Assembly: GCF_006715095.1 (NCBI RefSeq)
Contig: NZ_VFMO01000001.1
Location: 930,001-994,000 of the forward strand
Reading direction: 5' to 3'
Length of the DNA stretch: 64,000 nucleotides
DNA from: Yimella lutea
Lineage (GTDB): Bacteria; Actinomycetota; Actinomycetes; Actinomycetales; Dermatophilaceae
This document shows positions 18,982-29,569 of this stretch, piece by piece. The notes under the pieces were generated by a model that was not told where the DNA came from, did not search any database, and worked only from the letters and a program-made list of their open reading frames with translations. Made by a program: the position numbers and the translations under genes. Position 1 is the stretch's first letter. Every line of letters begins with the position of its first letter.

Positions 18982-20426
18982 ACATCCACGTGTACTGGCT
19001 GCCGCTGCTCCCGGTGATCATCCCGGCGGTCACAGCCGTCCTCGTCCTGGTGATCGACGCAGTCGTGCCCCGCCGACGCACCGTCCACTTCGTCGTGGCG
19101 GCCCTCGCCCTGGCCGCGGCCACCGCGAGCACCGTCCCTTCGCTGACGCGGGTGTTCGACGATCCGGCCACCTCGTTGTGTCAGCCGGAGGGCAACTGCT
19201 TCTACGTCGTCGACAACGTCTCTGCGGGTCTGCAGGCAGCCGCGCTGCTCTCGGCACTCGTCGTCACGTTGCTCGCTGCGCCGATCCGGATCGCGAAGTC
19301 GCACAGTGTGATTCAGGTGTCGGCTCTGCTGTCCGTGACGGCAGGCGCCACGGGCGTCGTCGCTGCTCGCGATCTCCCCGCGTGGCTGGTGATGCTCGAA
19401 CTCGCGACCGTCCCCACCATCGCGCTGGTCGCCGTCCGCGCCCGCCGCACGGCGGTGGACGGCGCGCTCAACCTGCTGACGACGTCGCTGGTCTCCTTCG
19501 CGGTGACAGCGATGGGTGTGGCGATGTGGTTCGCCGCCACCGGTTCGGCCACCTTCGACGCCGACACCGTGCAGGTCGCGATCGACAACCCTGACACCCG
19601 CCCGATGCTCGCCGTCGCGCTGATGCTGATCGTCGCCGGTGTCGGGTTCAAGCTGTCGCTCGTGCCCTTTCACGCGTGGACTCCCGAGGGGTACGCGGGT
19701 GCGTCCGTCCCGATGACCGCGCTGCTTGCGACGGTGTCCAAGATCGCTGCACTCGGGGCGTTGCTGGTGGTCGCCCGCCCGATCGCCGCGGTCGGGGGAG
19801 CGGCCATGGTCGCGCTGGCGGTCATCGCGGTGCTGTCGATGACGCTCGGCAACGTCATGGCGCTGCGTGAGAACGACACGCTGCGCTTCCTGGCGTGGTC
19901 CTCGGTCTCCCAGGCCGGCTGGATCGTGCTGCCGCTGGCCACCTCGTCCAGCCGTGCGGTGCACGCCGCGGCCGCGTACGTCGTCATCTACGCCGTCGCC
20001 ACGCTCGGCATCTTCATCGCGCTCACCGCGGTCGCCCACCAGCAGGGACGCTCTGCAGTCACCGCGTTCGATGCTCTTCGCGGACTCGGACGACGACAGC
20101 CGTGGACCGGCGTCCTGCTCTCGCTCGGTCTGTTGACTCTCGCCGGTCTGCCTCCCGCGATCGGCGGAGTGCTGGCGAAGGTCGCGGTGCTGCACCCCGT
20201 CGCGGACGAGCGGCAGTGGCTCCTGCTGGTACTCGCCGCGATCAACGCGATGATCGGCGTCGCGGTGTACCTGCGATGGGTGTGGCAGATCTTCAGCTCC
20301 GGCGGTGACACCGTCGACCGTGGTCTGCGTGCCCACCCGCTGCACCTGATCCTGCTCGTTGCCGGGGTGCCCGCGCTGGTCGTCGTGAACCTCGCGCCCC
20401 AGCTGTTGTTCTGGCTGGTCGACTGA
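18978..20426 (+). CDS. nuoN: Complex I subunit NuoN
   Basis: A 482-residue antiporter-like subunit. It has ARDLPAWLVMLELATVPTIALV (channel glutamate), the VGFKLSLVPFHAWTPEGYAGA lysine segment, and LRFLAWSSVSQAGW. The EGNCFYV stretch near residue 70 is a family-variable loop. It is the last gene of the operon. No clear terminator follows; the next gene starts 63 bases on behind its own -10-like box. Confidence 0.93.
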   Translation: MNIHVYWLPLLPVIIPAVTAVLVLVIDAVVPRRRTVHFVVAALALAAATASTVPSLTRVFDDPATSLCQPEGNCFYVVDNVSAGLQAAALLSALVVTLLAAPIRIAKSHSVIQVSALLSVTAGATGVVAARDLPAWLVMLELATVPTIALVAVRARRTAVDGALNLLTTSLVSFAVTAMGVAMWFAATGSATFDADTVQVAIDNPDTRPMLAVALMLIVAGVGFKLSLVPFHAWTPEGYAGASVPMTALLATVSKIAALGALLVVARPIAAVGGAAMVALAVIAVLSMTLGNVMALRENDTLRFLAWSSVSQAGWIVLPLATSSSRAVHAAAAYVVIYAVATLGIFIALTAVAHQQGRSAVTAFDALRGLGRRQPWTGVLLSLGLLTLAGLPPAIGGVLAKVAVLHPVADERQWLLLVLAAINAMIGVAVYLRWVWQIFSSGGDTVDRGLRAHPLHLILLVAGVPALVVVNLAPQLLFWLVD

Positions 20427-20475
20427 ACGGACGCCTGCAATCCCGCGGTCGTTCGGCGTTCCGAGCGCGCGCACC

Positions 20476-20481
20476 TAGACT
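20476..20481 (+). promoter_or_regulatory. Leaderless-type -10 box TAGACT
   Basis: A TANNNT hexamer ending 8 bases before the GTG at 20490 and separating the decarboxylase gene from the nuo operon. Confidence 0.45.
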
Positions 20482-20489
20482 GCTCGCTC

Positions 20490-21830
20490 GTGCACCGGTT
20501 CGACGAGAAGACCCAGCAATTGAGCGACGCCATCGCGGCGTACGCCGACAACCGACTCAAGCTGAACCCGGTTCCGCTGGACGGGGTCGCGACCCCGCAG
20601 GAGCTTCAGGAGCTCGTGGGCCAGACGATCACCCGCGAGGGCATGGGCGGACTGCCCGCGCTGGAACTGTTCACCGAGCGGCTCGCGCCGAAGTGCCTGT
20701 CGATCGACCACCCACGCTATCTGTCGTTCATTCCTTCGGCGCCGACGCGCGAGGCAGCCATGTTCGACCTCGTCGTCGGTGCGTCCGCGCTCTACGCCGG
20801 TTCGTGGCTCGAGGGCTCGGGTGCGGTGTACGCCGAGAACCAAGCGCTGCGCTGGATTGCCGATCTCGTGGGCCTGCCCCCGACCGCCGGCGGTCAGTTC
20901 GTCCAGGGCGGCACGATCGGCAACCTCTCCGCCCTCGTCGCGGCGCGAGACACCGCCCGCGCGCTCACCGACAAGCGTCCGTACCGCGTTGCAGCCACCT
21001 TCGGCTCACACTCCTCGATCGAGACCGCGTGCAAGGTGATGGACGCCGAACTGGTCAAGGTGCCGGTCGACGACTGGCAGCTGACCGGCGAAAAGTTGCG
21101 AGAAGTGTTGGAGGAGAACGGTCCTGACACCTTCTTCGCCGTCGTCGCCACGGCCGGCACGACGAACTTCGGCATCATCGACGACATCGACTCCGTCGCG
21201 GACGTGTGCGATGAGTACGGCATCTGGCTGCACGTCGACGGTGCCTACGGCGGCGCCGGGTTGGCGGCGCCGAGCGTCCGGGAGAAGTACGACGGCATCG
21301 AACGCTGCAACTCCTTCATCGTCGACCCGCACAAGTGGTTCTTCGCGCCGTTCGACTGCTGTGCGCTGATCTACCGCGAACCCATGCTCGGACGAGCCGC
21401 GCACACCCAACACGCCTCCTACTTGGACGTGCTCACCGGCTCCACCGATTGGAACCCCTCCGACTTCTCCATCGGCCTCACTCGTCGCGCTCGCGGCCTG
21501 CCGTTCTGGTTCTCGCTCGTGGTCAACGGCACGGACGCCTACACCGAGGCCATCGAGCGCACTCTCGAGGTGGCGCGGTTCGCCAACGAGGAGATCAAGA
21601 AGCGGCCGTACGTCGAACTCGTGCGCGAGGGTTCGCTCACCGTCGTGGTGTTCCGGCGCCTCGGCTGGTCGGCCGCCGACTACCAGCGCTGGTCGGACGA
21701 CCTGCTGGAGCGCGAGGAGGCGTTCGTGGTGCCGACCTCGCACGAGGGCGAGACCCTCGCCCGGTTCGCGATCGTCAACCCCCTCACCAGTGAGGACGAC
21801 ATCACCGCGATCCTCGACACCATGGCCTGA
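20490..21830 (+). CDS. PLP-dependent group II amino-acid decarboxylase-like protein
   Basis: A 446-residue fold-type I PLP enzyme of the aromatic-L-amino-acid/glutamate decarboxylase family. The Schiff-base lysine is K282 in VDPHKWFFAPFDC, HVDGAYGG carries the PLP-binding Asp, and QGGTIGNLSAL is the phosphate-binding region. It decarboxylates an amino acid or acts on a related amine; the substrate cannot be read from sequence. It starts with GTG behind its own promoter box. No amine transporter or metabolism partner is next to it. Confidence 0.85.
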   Translation: MHRFDEKTQQLSDAIAAYADNRLKLNPVPLDGVATPQELQELVGQTITREGMGGLPALELFTERLAPKCLSIDHPRYLSFIPSAPTREAAMFDLVVGASALYAGSWLEGSGAVYAENQALRWIADLVGLPPTAGGQFVQGGTIGNLSALVAARDTARALTDKRPYRVAATFGSHSSIETACKVMDAELVKVPVDDWQLTGEKLREVLEENGPDTFFAVVATAGTTNFGIIDDIDSVADVCDEYGIWLHVDGAYGGAGLAAPSVREKYDGIERCNSFIVDPHKWFFAPFDCCALIYREPMLGRAAHTQHASYLDVLTGSTDWNPSDFSIGLTRRARGLPFWFSLVVNGTDAYTEAIERTLEVARFANEEIKKRPYVELVREGSLTVVVFRRLGWSAADYQRWSDDLLEREEAFVVPTSHEGETLARFAIVNPLTSEDDITAILDTMA

Positions 21831-21859
21831 CGGCCCGCGAATCTGCGCGGATTGTGTTG

Positions 21860-21970
21860 CTACCGGGCGGCGTGTACCTGCACCAGTTGGCCGTCGGGGT
21901 CGGTGATCTCGAGCATCGTGCCGAACGAGGTGTCGACCCGGACGTCGTGACCGGGGCCTGAGTCGCATCT
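21860..21970 (-). pseudogene. C-terminal fragment resembling a VOC (glyoxalase-type) protein
   Basis: On the minus strand one frame ends in GHDVRVDTSFGTMLEITDPDGQLVQVHAAR and a TAG stop (21860-21862). The FGTMLEITDPDGQLVQV pattern is like the last strand of vicinal-oxygen-chelate proteins, where the Glu is a metal ligand. No N-terminal part is found upstream. The 218-base interval before the next gene holds only this fragment. The identification rests on about 30 residues. Confidence 0.4.
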
Positions 21971-22047
21971 TCTTTCGCAGGTGACGCGGTTGGTGTCGAA
22001 GAACGAAACCGCTGGGCTACTGGCGAGTCCGTGATTGAGTCGCCCTC

Positions 22048-23538
22048 ATGAACACCAGCACAGGCGTCGTCTTCCCGGTCAGCAACACCGCCAAGATGGC
22101 GCAGGGGCAGGAGGAGCGCAGTTCGTCGGCCTTCGGTCGAGGGGTCGTCTCCGACGCGCTCGCCTCCGTGGACGAGCCGGGAGCTCTCGCTGTCCGTCGC
22201 GACACCGGGTGGCGCCGCGGCTATCCCCGACACTTCCGGCGCCTGGTCGAGGTGGGCGCGCGCGACCACCAGGCGGCGATGGCGATCGCCCGCGACGGAC
22301 TGTCGGCGGTGCACGAGCGGATGTGCTGGCTTCCGGTGACCGGCGGGCACGACCGGCGCGTGGCCGAGGCCTTCGCGACTCCCAGTCCGCAGCCCGCCCT
22401 GGAGTCGGTGACGGTGCGCGGCGACGGCGATCCGGAGCGCGAATTCACCCTGCCCTACAAGGGAACTCGGCTCGCGGGGGCCAACCTGCGTCGCCGGTTG
22501 GACGACTGGGTCGAATCCGGCGTCATCGAACCGGGGGTGCGGGACGCGGTGGGTCAGGTGCTCGACCATCCGGAGTGGTTGGACGTCCGTGACCGCACGT
22601 TCGTCGTGTTGGGCGCCGGTGCCGAGATGGGTCCTTTGCGGTCGCTGCTTCGCTGGGGAGGACATGTCGTCGCGATCGACCTTGCCCGCCCGGGCATCTG
22701 GTCGCCGCTGTTCGACCTGGCCAGGTCGGGTGCGGGATCGCTCACCGCACCGGTCGGTCCGGCCGGGGTGGATGCGTCCGACCCGAGTCAGCATGCCGGT
22801 GCCGACCTGCTCCACGACACCGGCCGCATCGGCGACTACCTGATGGGCCTCGAAGGCCCGATGGTGCTCGGCAACTACGTGTACGCCGACGGTGGGGTGA
22901 ACCTTCGTCTCTCGGCCGCCACGGACGCCCTTGCCGTGCATCTTTCGCAAAGGCCGGACGTCGCGCTCGCCTACCTGGCCACACCCACCGACGTCTTCGT
23001 CGCGCCGGACGATGCTGTCTCGCAAGCCAATTCAGGACTCGACTCGGCGTTCCTGAAGTCGGTGCGTCGTCCGCTGCGTGCGCTGTCGGGAGGCCGGTTG
23101 CTACAGCGGCAGTACCCGCCGATCGTCGACGGCCCCGCGATCAGCGACACGATCGTGCCGCAGCAGGGGCCGAACTACTTGCTGGCCAAGCGAATTCACC
23201 GCTGGCGCGCGACGGCCGCCGCGGCCGACGGGCAGCTGGTCTCGATGAACATCGCGCCGCCCACCCGCACCAAGAGCGTCACCAAGAACCGCGCCCTGGC
23301 TGCCGCGTACGCAGGCGCCCACCGGTTCGGCGTCGAGGTGTTCGATCCGTCCACCGCCAACACCCTCATGGCGGCGATGCTCGTCCACGATCTGCGCACC
23401 GGTGGCTACGCGGCCAAGGGCGACGTGTGGGCCGCCGAGGCGGCCGGCGCGGCCCATGGCGGGCTGTGGCGTTCGCCGTACGACCCGCGGTCCGCCCTCG
23501 GAATCGCGGCTGTACTCGGCATCGGAGGGGCCCGCTGA
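22048..23538 (+). CDS. Unrecognised 496-residue protein with a Rossmann-like motif
   Basis: I do not recognise the family with certainty. The only clear motif is TFVVLGAGAEMGPLRSLLRWGGHVVAIDLARP (about residues 190-220; a G-x-G-x-x-x-G turn after a hydrophobic strand, then a strand ending in D), which looks like a dinucleotide- or SAM-binding Rossmann fold. There is no signal peptide or transmembrane segment. The N-terminal 170 residues are charged. A later segment, MNIAPPTRTKSVTKNRALAAAY (about 405-427), is polar and conserved-looking. The ATG at 22048 has no obvious ribosome site. The base composition resembles the neighbours. It could be a short-chain dehydrogenase-like or methyltransferase-like enzyme. 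Confidence 0.6.
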   Translation: MNTSTGVVFPVSNTAKMAQGQEERSSSAFGRGVVSDALASVDEPGALAVRRDTGWRRGYPRHFRRLVEVGARDHQAAMAIARDGLSAVHERMCWLPVTGGHDRRVAEAFATPSPQPALESVTVRGDGDPEREFTLPYKGTRLAGANLRRRLDDWVESGVIEPGVRDAVGQVLDHPEWLDVRDRTFVVLGAGAEMGPLRSLLRWGGHVVAIDLARPGIWSPLFDLARSGAGSLTAPVGPAGVDASDPSQHAGADLLHDTGRIGDYLMGLEGPMVLGNYVYADGGVNLRLSAATDALAVHLSQRPDVALAYLATPTDVFVAPDDAVSQANSGLDSAFLKSVRRPLRALSGGRLLQRQYPPIVDGPAISDTIVPQQGPNYLLAKRIHRWRATAAAADGQLVSMNIAPPTRTKSVTKNRALAAAYAGAHRFGVEVFDPSTANTLMAAMLVHDLRTGGYAAKGDVWAAEAAGAAHGGLWRSPYDPRSALGIAAVLGIGGAR

Positions 23539-23684
23539 GGCCCTTTTTCGCCTCATTCGTCACATCCGGCACAGGCTCACCGCCACAAATGACAACCGTG
23601 TCATTAGGCTCCTAGAATCGGCGACGGCTCGGCTTGCCCCAGCGGGCGAGCCGAGCACCAGACGTCCACGAGGAAAGGTCACCG

Positions 23685-23975
23685 ATGAGCGCGGCGGAGC
23701 AGACGAGTGCACCCCAGGGTGCAGAGCTGACCGACCGTGACCGGCGGATCCTCGAGCTCGAGCGAGACTGGTTCCGCGCCCAGGGCTCCAAGGAGGACGC
23801 GATCCGCGACCGCCTCGGCATGGGCTCGACCGCGTACTACCAGGCGCTCAACGCATTGCTCGACAACCCGGAGGCGATGAAGGCCGACCCGCTGTTGGTC
23901 AAGCGCCTGCGCCGACTGCGTTCCAGCCGGATGAAGCAGCGCAACGCGCGCCGGTTCGGTTTCGACACACCCTGA
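23685..23975 (+). CDS. DUF3263 family small protein
   Basis: A 96-residue protein beginning MSAAEQTSAPQG with a conserved core, LTDRDRRILELERDWFRAQGSKEDAIRDRLG, followed by TAYYQALNALLDNPEA and a very basic end. This matches the actinobacterial DUF3263 family, which looks like a short helix-turn-helix protein. The function is unknown. It has a good ribosome site (GAGGAAAGG) before the ATG at 23685. It is followed by a strong terminator-like hairpin. Confidence 0.85.
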   Translation: MSAAEQTSAPQGAELTDRDRRILELERDWFRAQGSKEDAIRDRLGMGSTAYYQALNALLDNPEAMKADPLLVKRLRRLRSSRMKQRNARRFGFDTP

Positions 23976-23992
23976 GCCTGCCCAGCCCCACA

Positions 23993-24052
23993 AATCGGCG
24001 TGAGTTTCTGCCCTTCGCCGGGCGTGGCGAAGGGCAGAAACTCACGCCGATT
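23993..24052. terminator. Perfect 27-base-pair hairpin, bidirectional terminator
   Basis: The arms 23993-24019 and 24026-24052 are exact reverse complements with a 6-base loop. It sits between the convergent DUF3263 gene and SDR gene. There is no T-run, as is usual in GC-rich actinobacteria. Confidence 0.75.
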
Positions 24053-24069
24053 CTCGGGTGGGGTCGAAG

Positions 24070-24816
24070 TCAGACGCCGCCGTTGAGCAGCACGCCACCG
24101 TCGACGGTGAGGGTCTGGCCGGTCATCCAGCCGGAGTCGTCCGAGGCGAGGAAAGCAACCACGCTGCCGATGTCCTCGGGCTCGCCAAGGCGCTTGAGCG
24201 GGTAGGGCTTGGCCACCTGCTCCTCGCGTCCGGAGTAGAGCGCCTCGGCGAACTTCGTCTTCACGACGGCCGGTGCGACGGCGTTGACCCGGATGTCCGG
24301 GCCGAGCTCGATCGCGAGTTCCTCGGTGAGGTGGATGACGGCGGCCTTGCTGACGCCGTACATCGCGATGCCCGGGGCGGGTCGCAGGCCGGCGACGGAC
24401 GCGACATTGACGATCGAGCCGCCGTGCTCCTGCATCCACGCCTTGTGCACCAGCTTGACCCACTCCAGCGCGGAAAGGACGTTGACCTCGAGGATCTTGC
24501 GCGACACCTCGGGCTCGACGTCGAGCAGCTTGCCGAAGACCGGGTTGATGCCGGTGTTGTTGATCAGCACGTCGATGCTGCCGTGCTTGTCGATCGCGGT
24601 GCGCACGACCTCCTCGCGGTGCGCGGGGTCGTCCGCCTTGCCGGCGACGTAGGACGCGCGCTCACCGAGTCCGGCGACGGCTTCCTTCAGGGCGTCCTCG
24701 CCACGTGCGGTGATGATGACGTTCGCGCCTTCGTCGACCAGGCGCTCGGCTATGGCCAGGCCGATGCCTCGGCTGGCTCCGGTGACGATCGCGGTCTTGC
24801 CCTCGAGACGGTTCAT
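24070..24816 (-). CDS. Short-chain dehydrogenase/reductase (FabG-like)
   Basis: A 248-residue classical SDR. It has the NAD(P)-binding TGASRGIG (about 13-20), INNTGI, catalytic Ser in NVASVAG, the YxxxK motif in MYGVSKAA, and the C-terminal MTGQTLTVDGG. Such enzymes reduce or oxidise alcohols and ketones in fatty-acid, polyketide or sugar metabolism. The ATG at 24816 fits the family start; the open frame continues upstream without similarity. It is divergent from the YbaK-like gene. Confidence 0.88.
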   Translation of the reverse strand: MNRLEGKTAIVTGASRGIGLAIAERLVDEGANVIITARGEDALKEAVAGLGERASYVAGKADDPAHREEVVRTAIDKHGSIDVLINNTGINPVFGKLLDVEPEVSRKILEVNVLSALEWVKLVHKAWMQEHGGSIVNVASVAGLRPAPGIAMYGVSKAAVIHLTEELAIELGPDIRVNAVAPAVVKTKFAEALYSGREEQVAKPYPLKRLGEPEDIGSVVAFLASDDSGWMTGQTLTVDGGVLLNGGV

Positions 24817-24892
24817 GGACACCTCTTCTGTTCGTTTCGGTGGTTGTGTTGTCATCTTGTCGCAATCCGTACGTCCGACGAAGGAGTGGTCC

Positions 24893-25420
24893 ATGTCCAG
24901 CGCTCGCGGGAACCTCGACTGGCAGCCCCTGGAGGAGCACCCCGGCCTCGTGGCGCCGACGGTCGCGGACGCGAACGCGCCCGGTCTGCTGGTCGCGCCG
25001 GTCGACGCCTCGCTCTCCGACACCGCCGCGTTCTGCCAGGCGTACGACGTGACCCTCGAAGCGGCCGCGAACTGCGTTGTCGTGCAAGCGCGCCGGGGTG
25101 AGAACACCACGTACGCCGCCGTCGTCGTTCGGGGCACCGACCGCGCCGACGTGAACAAGACCGTCCGCAAGCACCTGGACGCCCGCAAGATCACCTTCGC
25201 CGACCAGGAGCACGCCGAAGCGGCCACCGGCATGAAATCCGGCGGGATCACGCCGGTCGGTCTGCCGGTGGACTGGCCGATCCTCATCGACCGGGCGGTC
25301 GCCGATGGCGGGGAGTTCGTGATCGGCGGGGGAGTGCGCACGTCGAAGCTGTTGATCACCGGCGAAGCCTTGGCAGCCCTGCCGAACCCCGAGGTTCTCG
25401 ACCTGACGATCGCCGGTTGA
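24893..25420 (+). CDS. YbaK/EbsC-type aminoacyl-tRNA deacylase-like protein
   Basis: A 175-residue single-domain YbaK fold. The central VQARRGENTTYAAVVVRGTDRADVNKTVRKHL and SGGITPVGLPVDWPILIDRAV carry the family pattern (a conserved lysine and a G-x-x-x-P-x-G loop). Relatives remove mischarged amino acids such as Cys from tRNA-Pro. The ATG at 24893 has GAAGGAG upstream. Confidence 0.75.
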   Translation: MSSARGNLDWQPLEEHPGLVAPTVADANAPGLLVAPVDASLSDTAAFCQAYDVTLEAAANCVVVQARRGENTTYAAVVVRGTDRADVNKTVRKHLDARKITFADQEHAEAATGMKSGGITPVGLPVDWPILIDRAVADGGEFVIGGGVRTSKLLITGEALAALPNPEVLDLTIAG

Positions 25421-25471
25421 GCCGTCCGGTTCGCGTGTCCGGGAGCCCGCCGAAAATTCCCCGGCGTCCCG

Positions 25472-25498
25472 TTTGCACTCGCCCCGCGCGAGTGCCAA
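25472..25498. promoter_or_regulatory. CIRCE operator 1 (HrcA site)
   Basis: TTTGCACTC, nine bases, GAGTGCCAA: the CIRCE inverted repeat with only small departures from consensus TTAGCACTC-N9-GAGTGCTAA. It represses groEL via HrcA in unstressed cells. Confidence 0.85.
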
Positions 25499-25506
25499 TA
25501 ATGGCG

Positions 25507-25533
25507 TTAGCACTCTCGGCATGAGAGTGACAG
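25507..25533. promoter_or_regulatory. CIRCE operator 2 (HrcA site)
   Basis: TTAGCACTC, nine bases, GAGTGACAG: a perfect left arm and a degenerate right arm. It is tandem with operator 1, 35 bases centre to centre, in the groEL leader. Confidence 0.75.
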
Positions 25534-25578
25534 AACAAGTGGCAGTACGGCGAGGGTCACATCGCGCGGACGACGTAG

Positions 25579-27282
<1,704 letters not shown>

Positions 27283-27306
27283 CCCACGTCTGACCGACGC
27301 ACGAAA

Positions 27307-27342
27307 GAAGGGGCGCAGCCACGAACGTGGTTGCGCCCCTTC
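27307..27342. terminator. Hairpin terminator after groEL
   Basis: The 17-base arms 27307-27323 and 27326-27342 pair with one G-T wobble, and the right arm is followed by TGTT. It also faces the end of the convergent WXG100 gene. Confidence 0.75.
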
Positions 27343-27483
27343 TGTTACACATCGATTTCTGGTGCCGTCGGCGCTGCCGGACGCGATTTGGAAAGCCGGA
27401 AACGCTCCCGGATGGCACGTGCGTGTTTCGCAGGCGTGCCGTTCCCGGGCACGGCAGCCTCCGACGAAGCGGACGCCGGCGGG

Positions 27484-27783
27484 TCAGCGCGGCATGAACG
27501 CAGCCTTCACGTCGGACTCGGTCGTGGAGTACGCCCTGCTGGCCGTGCCGAGCGTGCGTCCGATGTCGGCGAGCGAATCCTTCATCTTGATCTGTGCGCG
27601 CTGCCACTCGCCGTGCAGCACGGCGTACTGCGTGGCCGCCGAACCCGTCCACGTGCCCTGAAGGGCCGTCAGCTTGCGGTCCATCAGGTTCATCGCCGTC
27701 TGGATCTGCCCGGCGATCGTGCCGACGTCCAATCCGTGCTGGGCCACGAGGTCGCTGTCGACCGCGTACTTGCTGGGGTGCAT
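27484..27783 (-). CDS. WXG100 (ESAT-6-like) family protein
   Basis: A 99-residue all-helical protein with the W-x-G turn in LQGTWTGSAATQYA near residue 45 and amphipathic helices either side. It forms helical-hairpin dimers and is usually exported by type VII (ESX) secretion. No ESX machinery is visible in the window. The ATG at 27783 has a strong AGGAGG in front. It lies downstream of the HtrA-like gene on the same strand. Confidence 0.8.
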   Translation of the reverse strand: MHPSKYAVDSDLVAQHGLDVGTIAGQIQTAMNLMDRKLTALQGTWTGSAATQYAVLHGEWQRAQIKMKDSLADIGRTLGTASRAYSTTESDVKAAFMPR

Positions 27784-27876
27784 GGGATTCCTCCTGGCTC
27801 GGTCCACCCGACCGGTGGACGATGCGCAGGACGGTACGTCGAATCGCCCGAACGTATTCGAGTTATCCCCAACGGA

Positions 27877-29280
27877 TCAGTTCGACGCCTTGCCGAGCGC
27901 GACCGTGACCTTCTTGCGGTCGCCGTCGCGGACGATCGTCAGCTCGACCTTGTCACCCACGATCTTGGCGCGGACGTAGCCCACGAGCGCGTTCGAGGAG
28001 ACGATCGGACGTCCGTCGGCGGCAATAATCGCGTCGCCGACCTTGATCCCCGCCTTGTCCGCGGCGGAGCCGGACACCACCTCGGCGATCTTCGCGGCAC
28101 TCTCGGTCGCGTCGCCGACCTTCACCGAGCCGGTACTGGCCTTCACACCGAGTTGGGCATGCTGGACCGCGCCCTTGCTGATCAGCTGCTGGGTGATGGA
28201 GTCGACGACGGAGACCGGGATCGCGAAGCCGATGCCGATGTTGCCCGACTGCGAACCGGCCGAGGAACTGCCGAGCGTCGCGATCGAGGAGTTGATGCCG
28301 ATCAGCTGACCGCTCGCATTCACCAGTGCGCCACCGGAATTGCCCGGGTTGATCGCGGCACTGGTCTGGATCGCGTTGGTGGTGCTCTCGCTCTCACCGT
28401 CGCTGCCGCCTGCCGTGACGGGCCGGTTGAGCGCGCTGACGATTCCGGTCGTGACCGTGCTGGACAGCCCGAGCGGGTTGCCGATCGCCATGACCGGCTG
28501 GCCGACGGCGAGCGTCGCGTCGTCACCGAGAGAGATGGGCTTGAGGTTCGACGGCGGCTTGCTCAGCTTGATGACGGCGAGGTCGGTGCTCGGGTCCTTG
28601 CCGACGACCTTCGCCTCGTAGGTCAGGTTGTCGGTGAAGGTGACGGTGATCTTGGGATCGCTGCCGCCGCCTGCGGACACGACGTGGTTGTTGGTGACGA
28701 TGTGGCCCTTCGTGTCGAGCACGACCCCCGAGCCCTCACCGCCGCTACCGCCGCCCTCGACCGTGATCGACACGACGCTGTCGGTGACCTTGGTGGCGGT
28801 TGACGACCAGTTCACTCCGCTCGCGTCCTTGTAGTCGGCGGGGTTGGCCTGCACGACCTTCGTCGTGGTGCTGGACGTGCCGGCGACGTCGTCGTCGGTC
28901 AACGCGTAGGTCGTGCCGCTGGCCAGGCCGGCAGCCAGCACGGCCGCGATCGGGACCGCGAGCCACGGAGCGCCACGGCGGCGGCGCGGTGCGGTCGCGG
29001 TCGATGCCTGCTGGTGCCCGTACGCGGGCATGCCGGGACCGCCGGCGGGGTTTGCCCAGGGGGAGCCGAAGGTGCCGGACGCCTGGGGTGCGGGCTGCTG
29101 GTGCGGGGAGTTGCCGTACGGACGGTGCTGACCCGGCATCTGGAAGGAACGGGTGTCACCGGCGGGAGGGCGGACATCCTGCCGGTCCACGTGAGGCAGC
29201 GGGCCGGTGATGTCGTCGTCCTGCTGCGCGGGTCGGGGTGCGTTGCGTCCTGCGTCGGACGGGTGCTTGTCGTGCGACAT
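27877..29280 (-). CDS. HtrA/DegP-like membrane-anchored serine protease
   Basis: A 467-residue protein. A disordered Pro/Gln/His-rich cytoplasmic region (1-100) is followed by a transmembrane anchor (about 104-126), a trypsin-like domain with the triad H199 (TNNHVV), D233 (STDLAV) and S315 (GNSGG), and a C-terminal PDZ domain (about 370-460; GIKVGDAIIAADGR). It acts outside the membrane in protein quality control. This is the actinobacterial PepD/HtrA arrangement. The ATG at 29280 has AAGGAG upstream. Confidence 0.92.
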   Translation of the reverse strand: MSHDKHPSDAGRNAPRPAQQDDDITGPLPHVDRQDVRPPAGDTRSFQMPGQHRPYGNSPHQQPAPQASGTFGSPWANPAGGPGMPAYGHQQASTATAPRRRRGAPWLAVPIAAVLAAGLASGTTYALTDDDVAGTSSTTTKVVQANPADYKDASGVNWSSTATKVTDSVVSITVEGGGSGGEGSGVVLDTKGHIVTNNHVVSAGGGSDPKITVTFTDNLTYEAKVVGKDPSTDLAVIKLSKPPSNLKPISLGDDATLAVGQPVMAIGNPLGLSSTVTTGIVSALNRPVTAGGSDGESESTTNAIQTSAAINPGNSGGALVNASGQLIGINSSIATLGSSSAGSQSGNIGIGFAIPVSVVDSITQQLISKGAVQHAQLGVKASTGSVKVGDATESAAKIAEVVSGSAADKAGIKVGDAIIAADGRPIVSSNALVGYVRAKIVGDKVELTIVRDGDRKKVTVALGKASN

Positions 29281-29484
29281 GGTCGCTCCTTGCTCGTTCG
29301 GTGCTCGTTCGGTTGTTCGTCTTCGTGCAGTCAACCGGCTGCTCTTGAGCGGTTGCTGGCCCGAGCCTGTGTGGAGTCTGTGCGTCCTGCCAGGCCCGGG
29401 GCCCGAGTCTGTCAGGCGCGTCGACGGTTGAACGCCCTACCGGCCACGCCGATTCCGGCAGGCCACATTGCACTGTCACCACGG

Positions 29485-29550
29485 ATCGCCACGGGATCGC
29501 CACGGGATCGCCACGGGATCGCCACGGGATCGCCACGGGATCGCCACGGG
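29485..29550. repeat. Six tandem copies of an 11-base unit
   Basis: ATCGCCACGGG repeated six times without mismatch, with partial units at both ends. The 11-base period is close to one helical turn. It lies 20 bases before the putative marR operator. Copy number is likely to vary by slippage. Confidence 0.9.
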
Positions 29551-29569
29551 ATCGACGTGCGGCGAATCA

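Noticed and set aside
18960-20474. 504-residue minus-strand frame opposite nuoN
   Set aside because: Same reason: antisense to a conserved subunit, no motif.
29485-29550. CRISPR array
   Set aside because: The 11-base unit is directly tandem with no spacers and there are no cas genes; it is a simple satellite.
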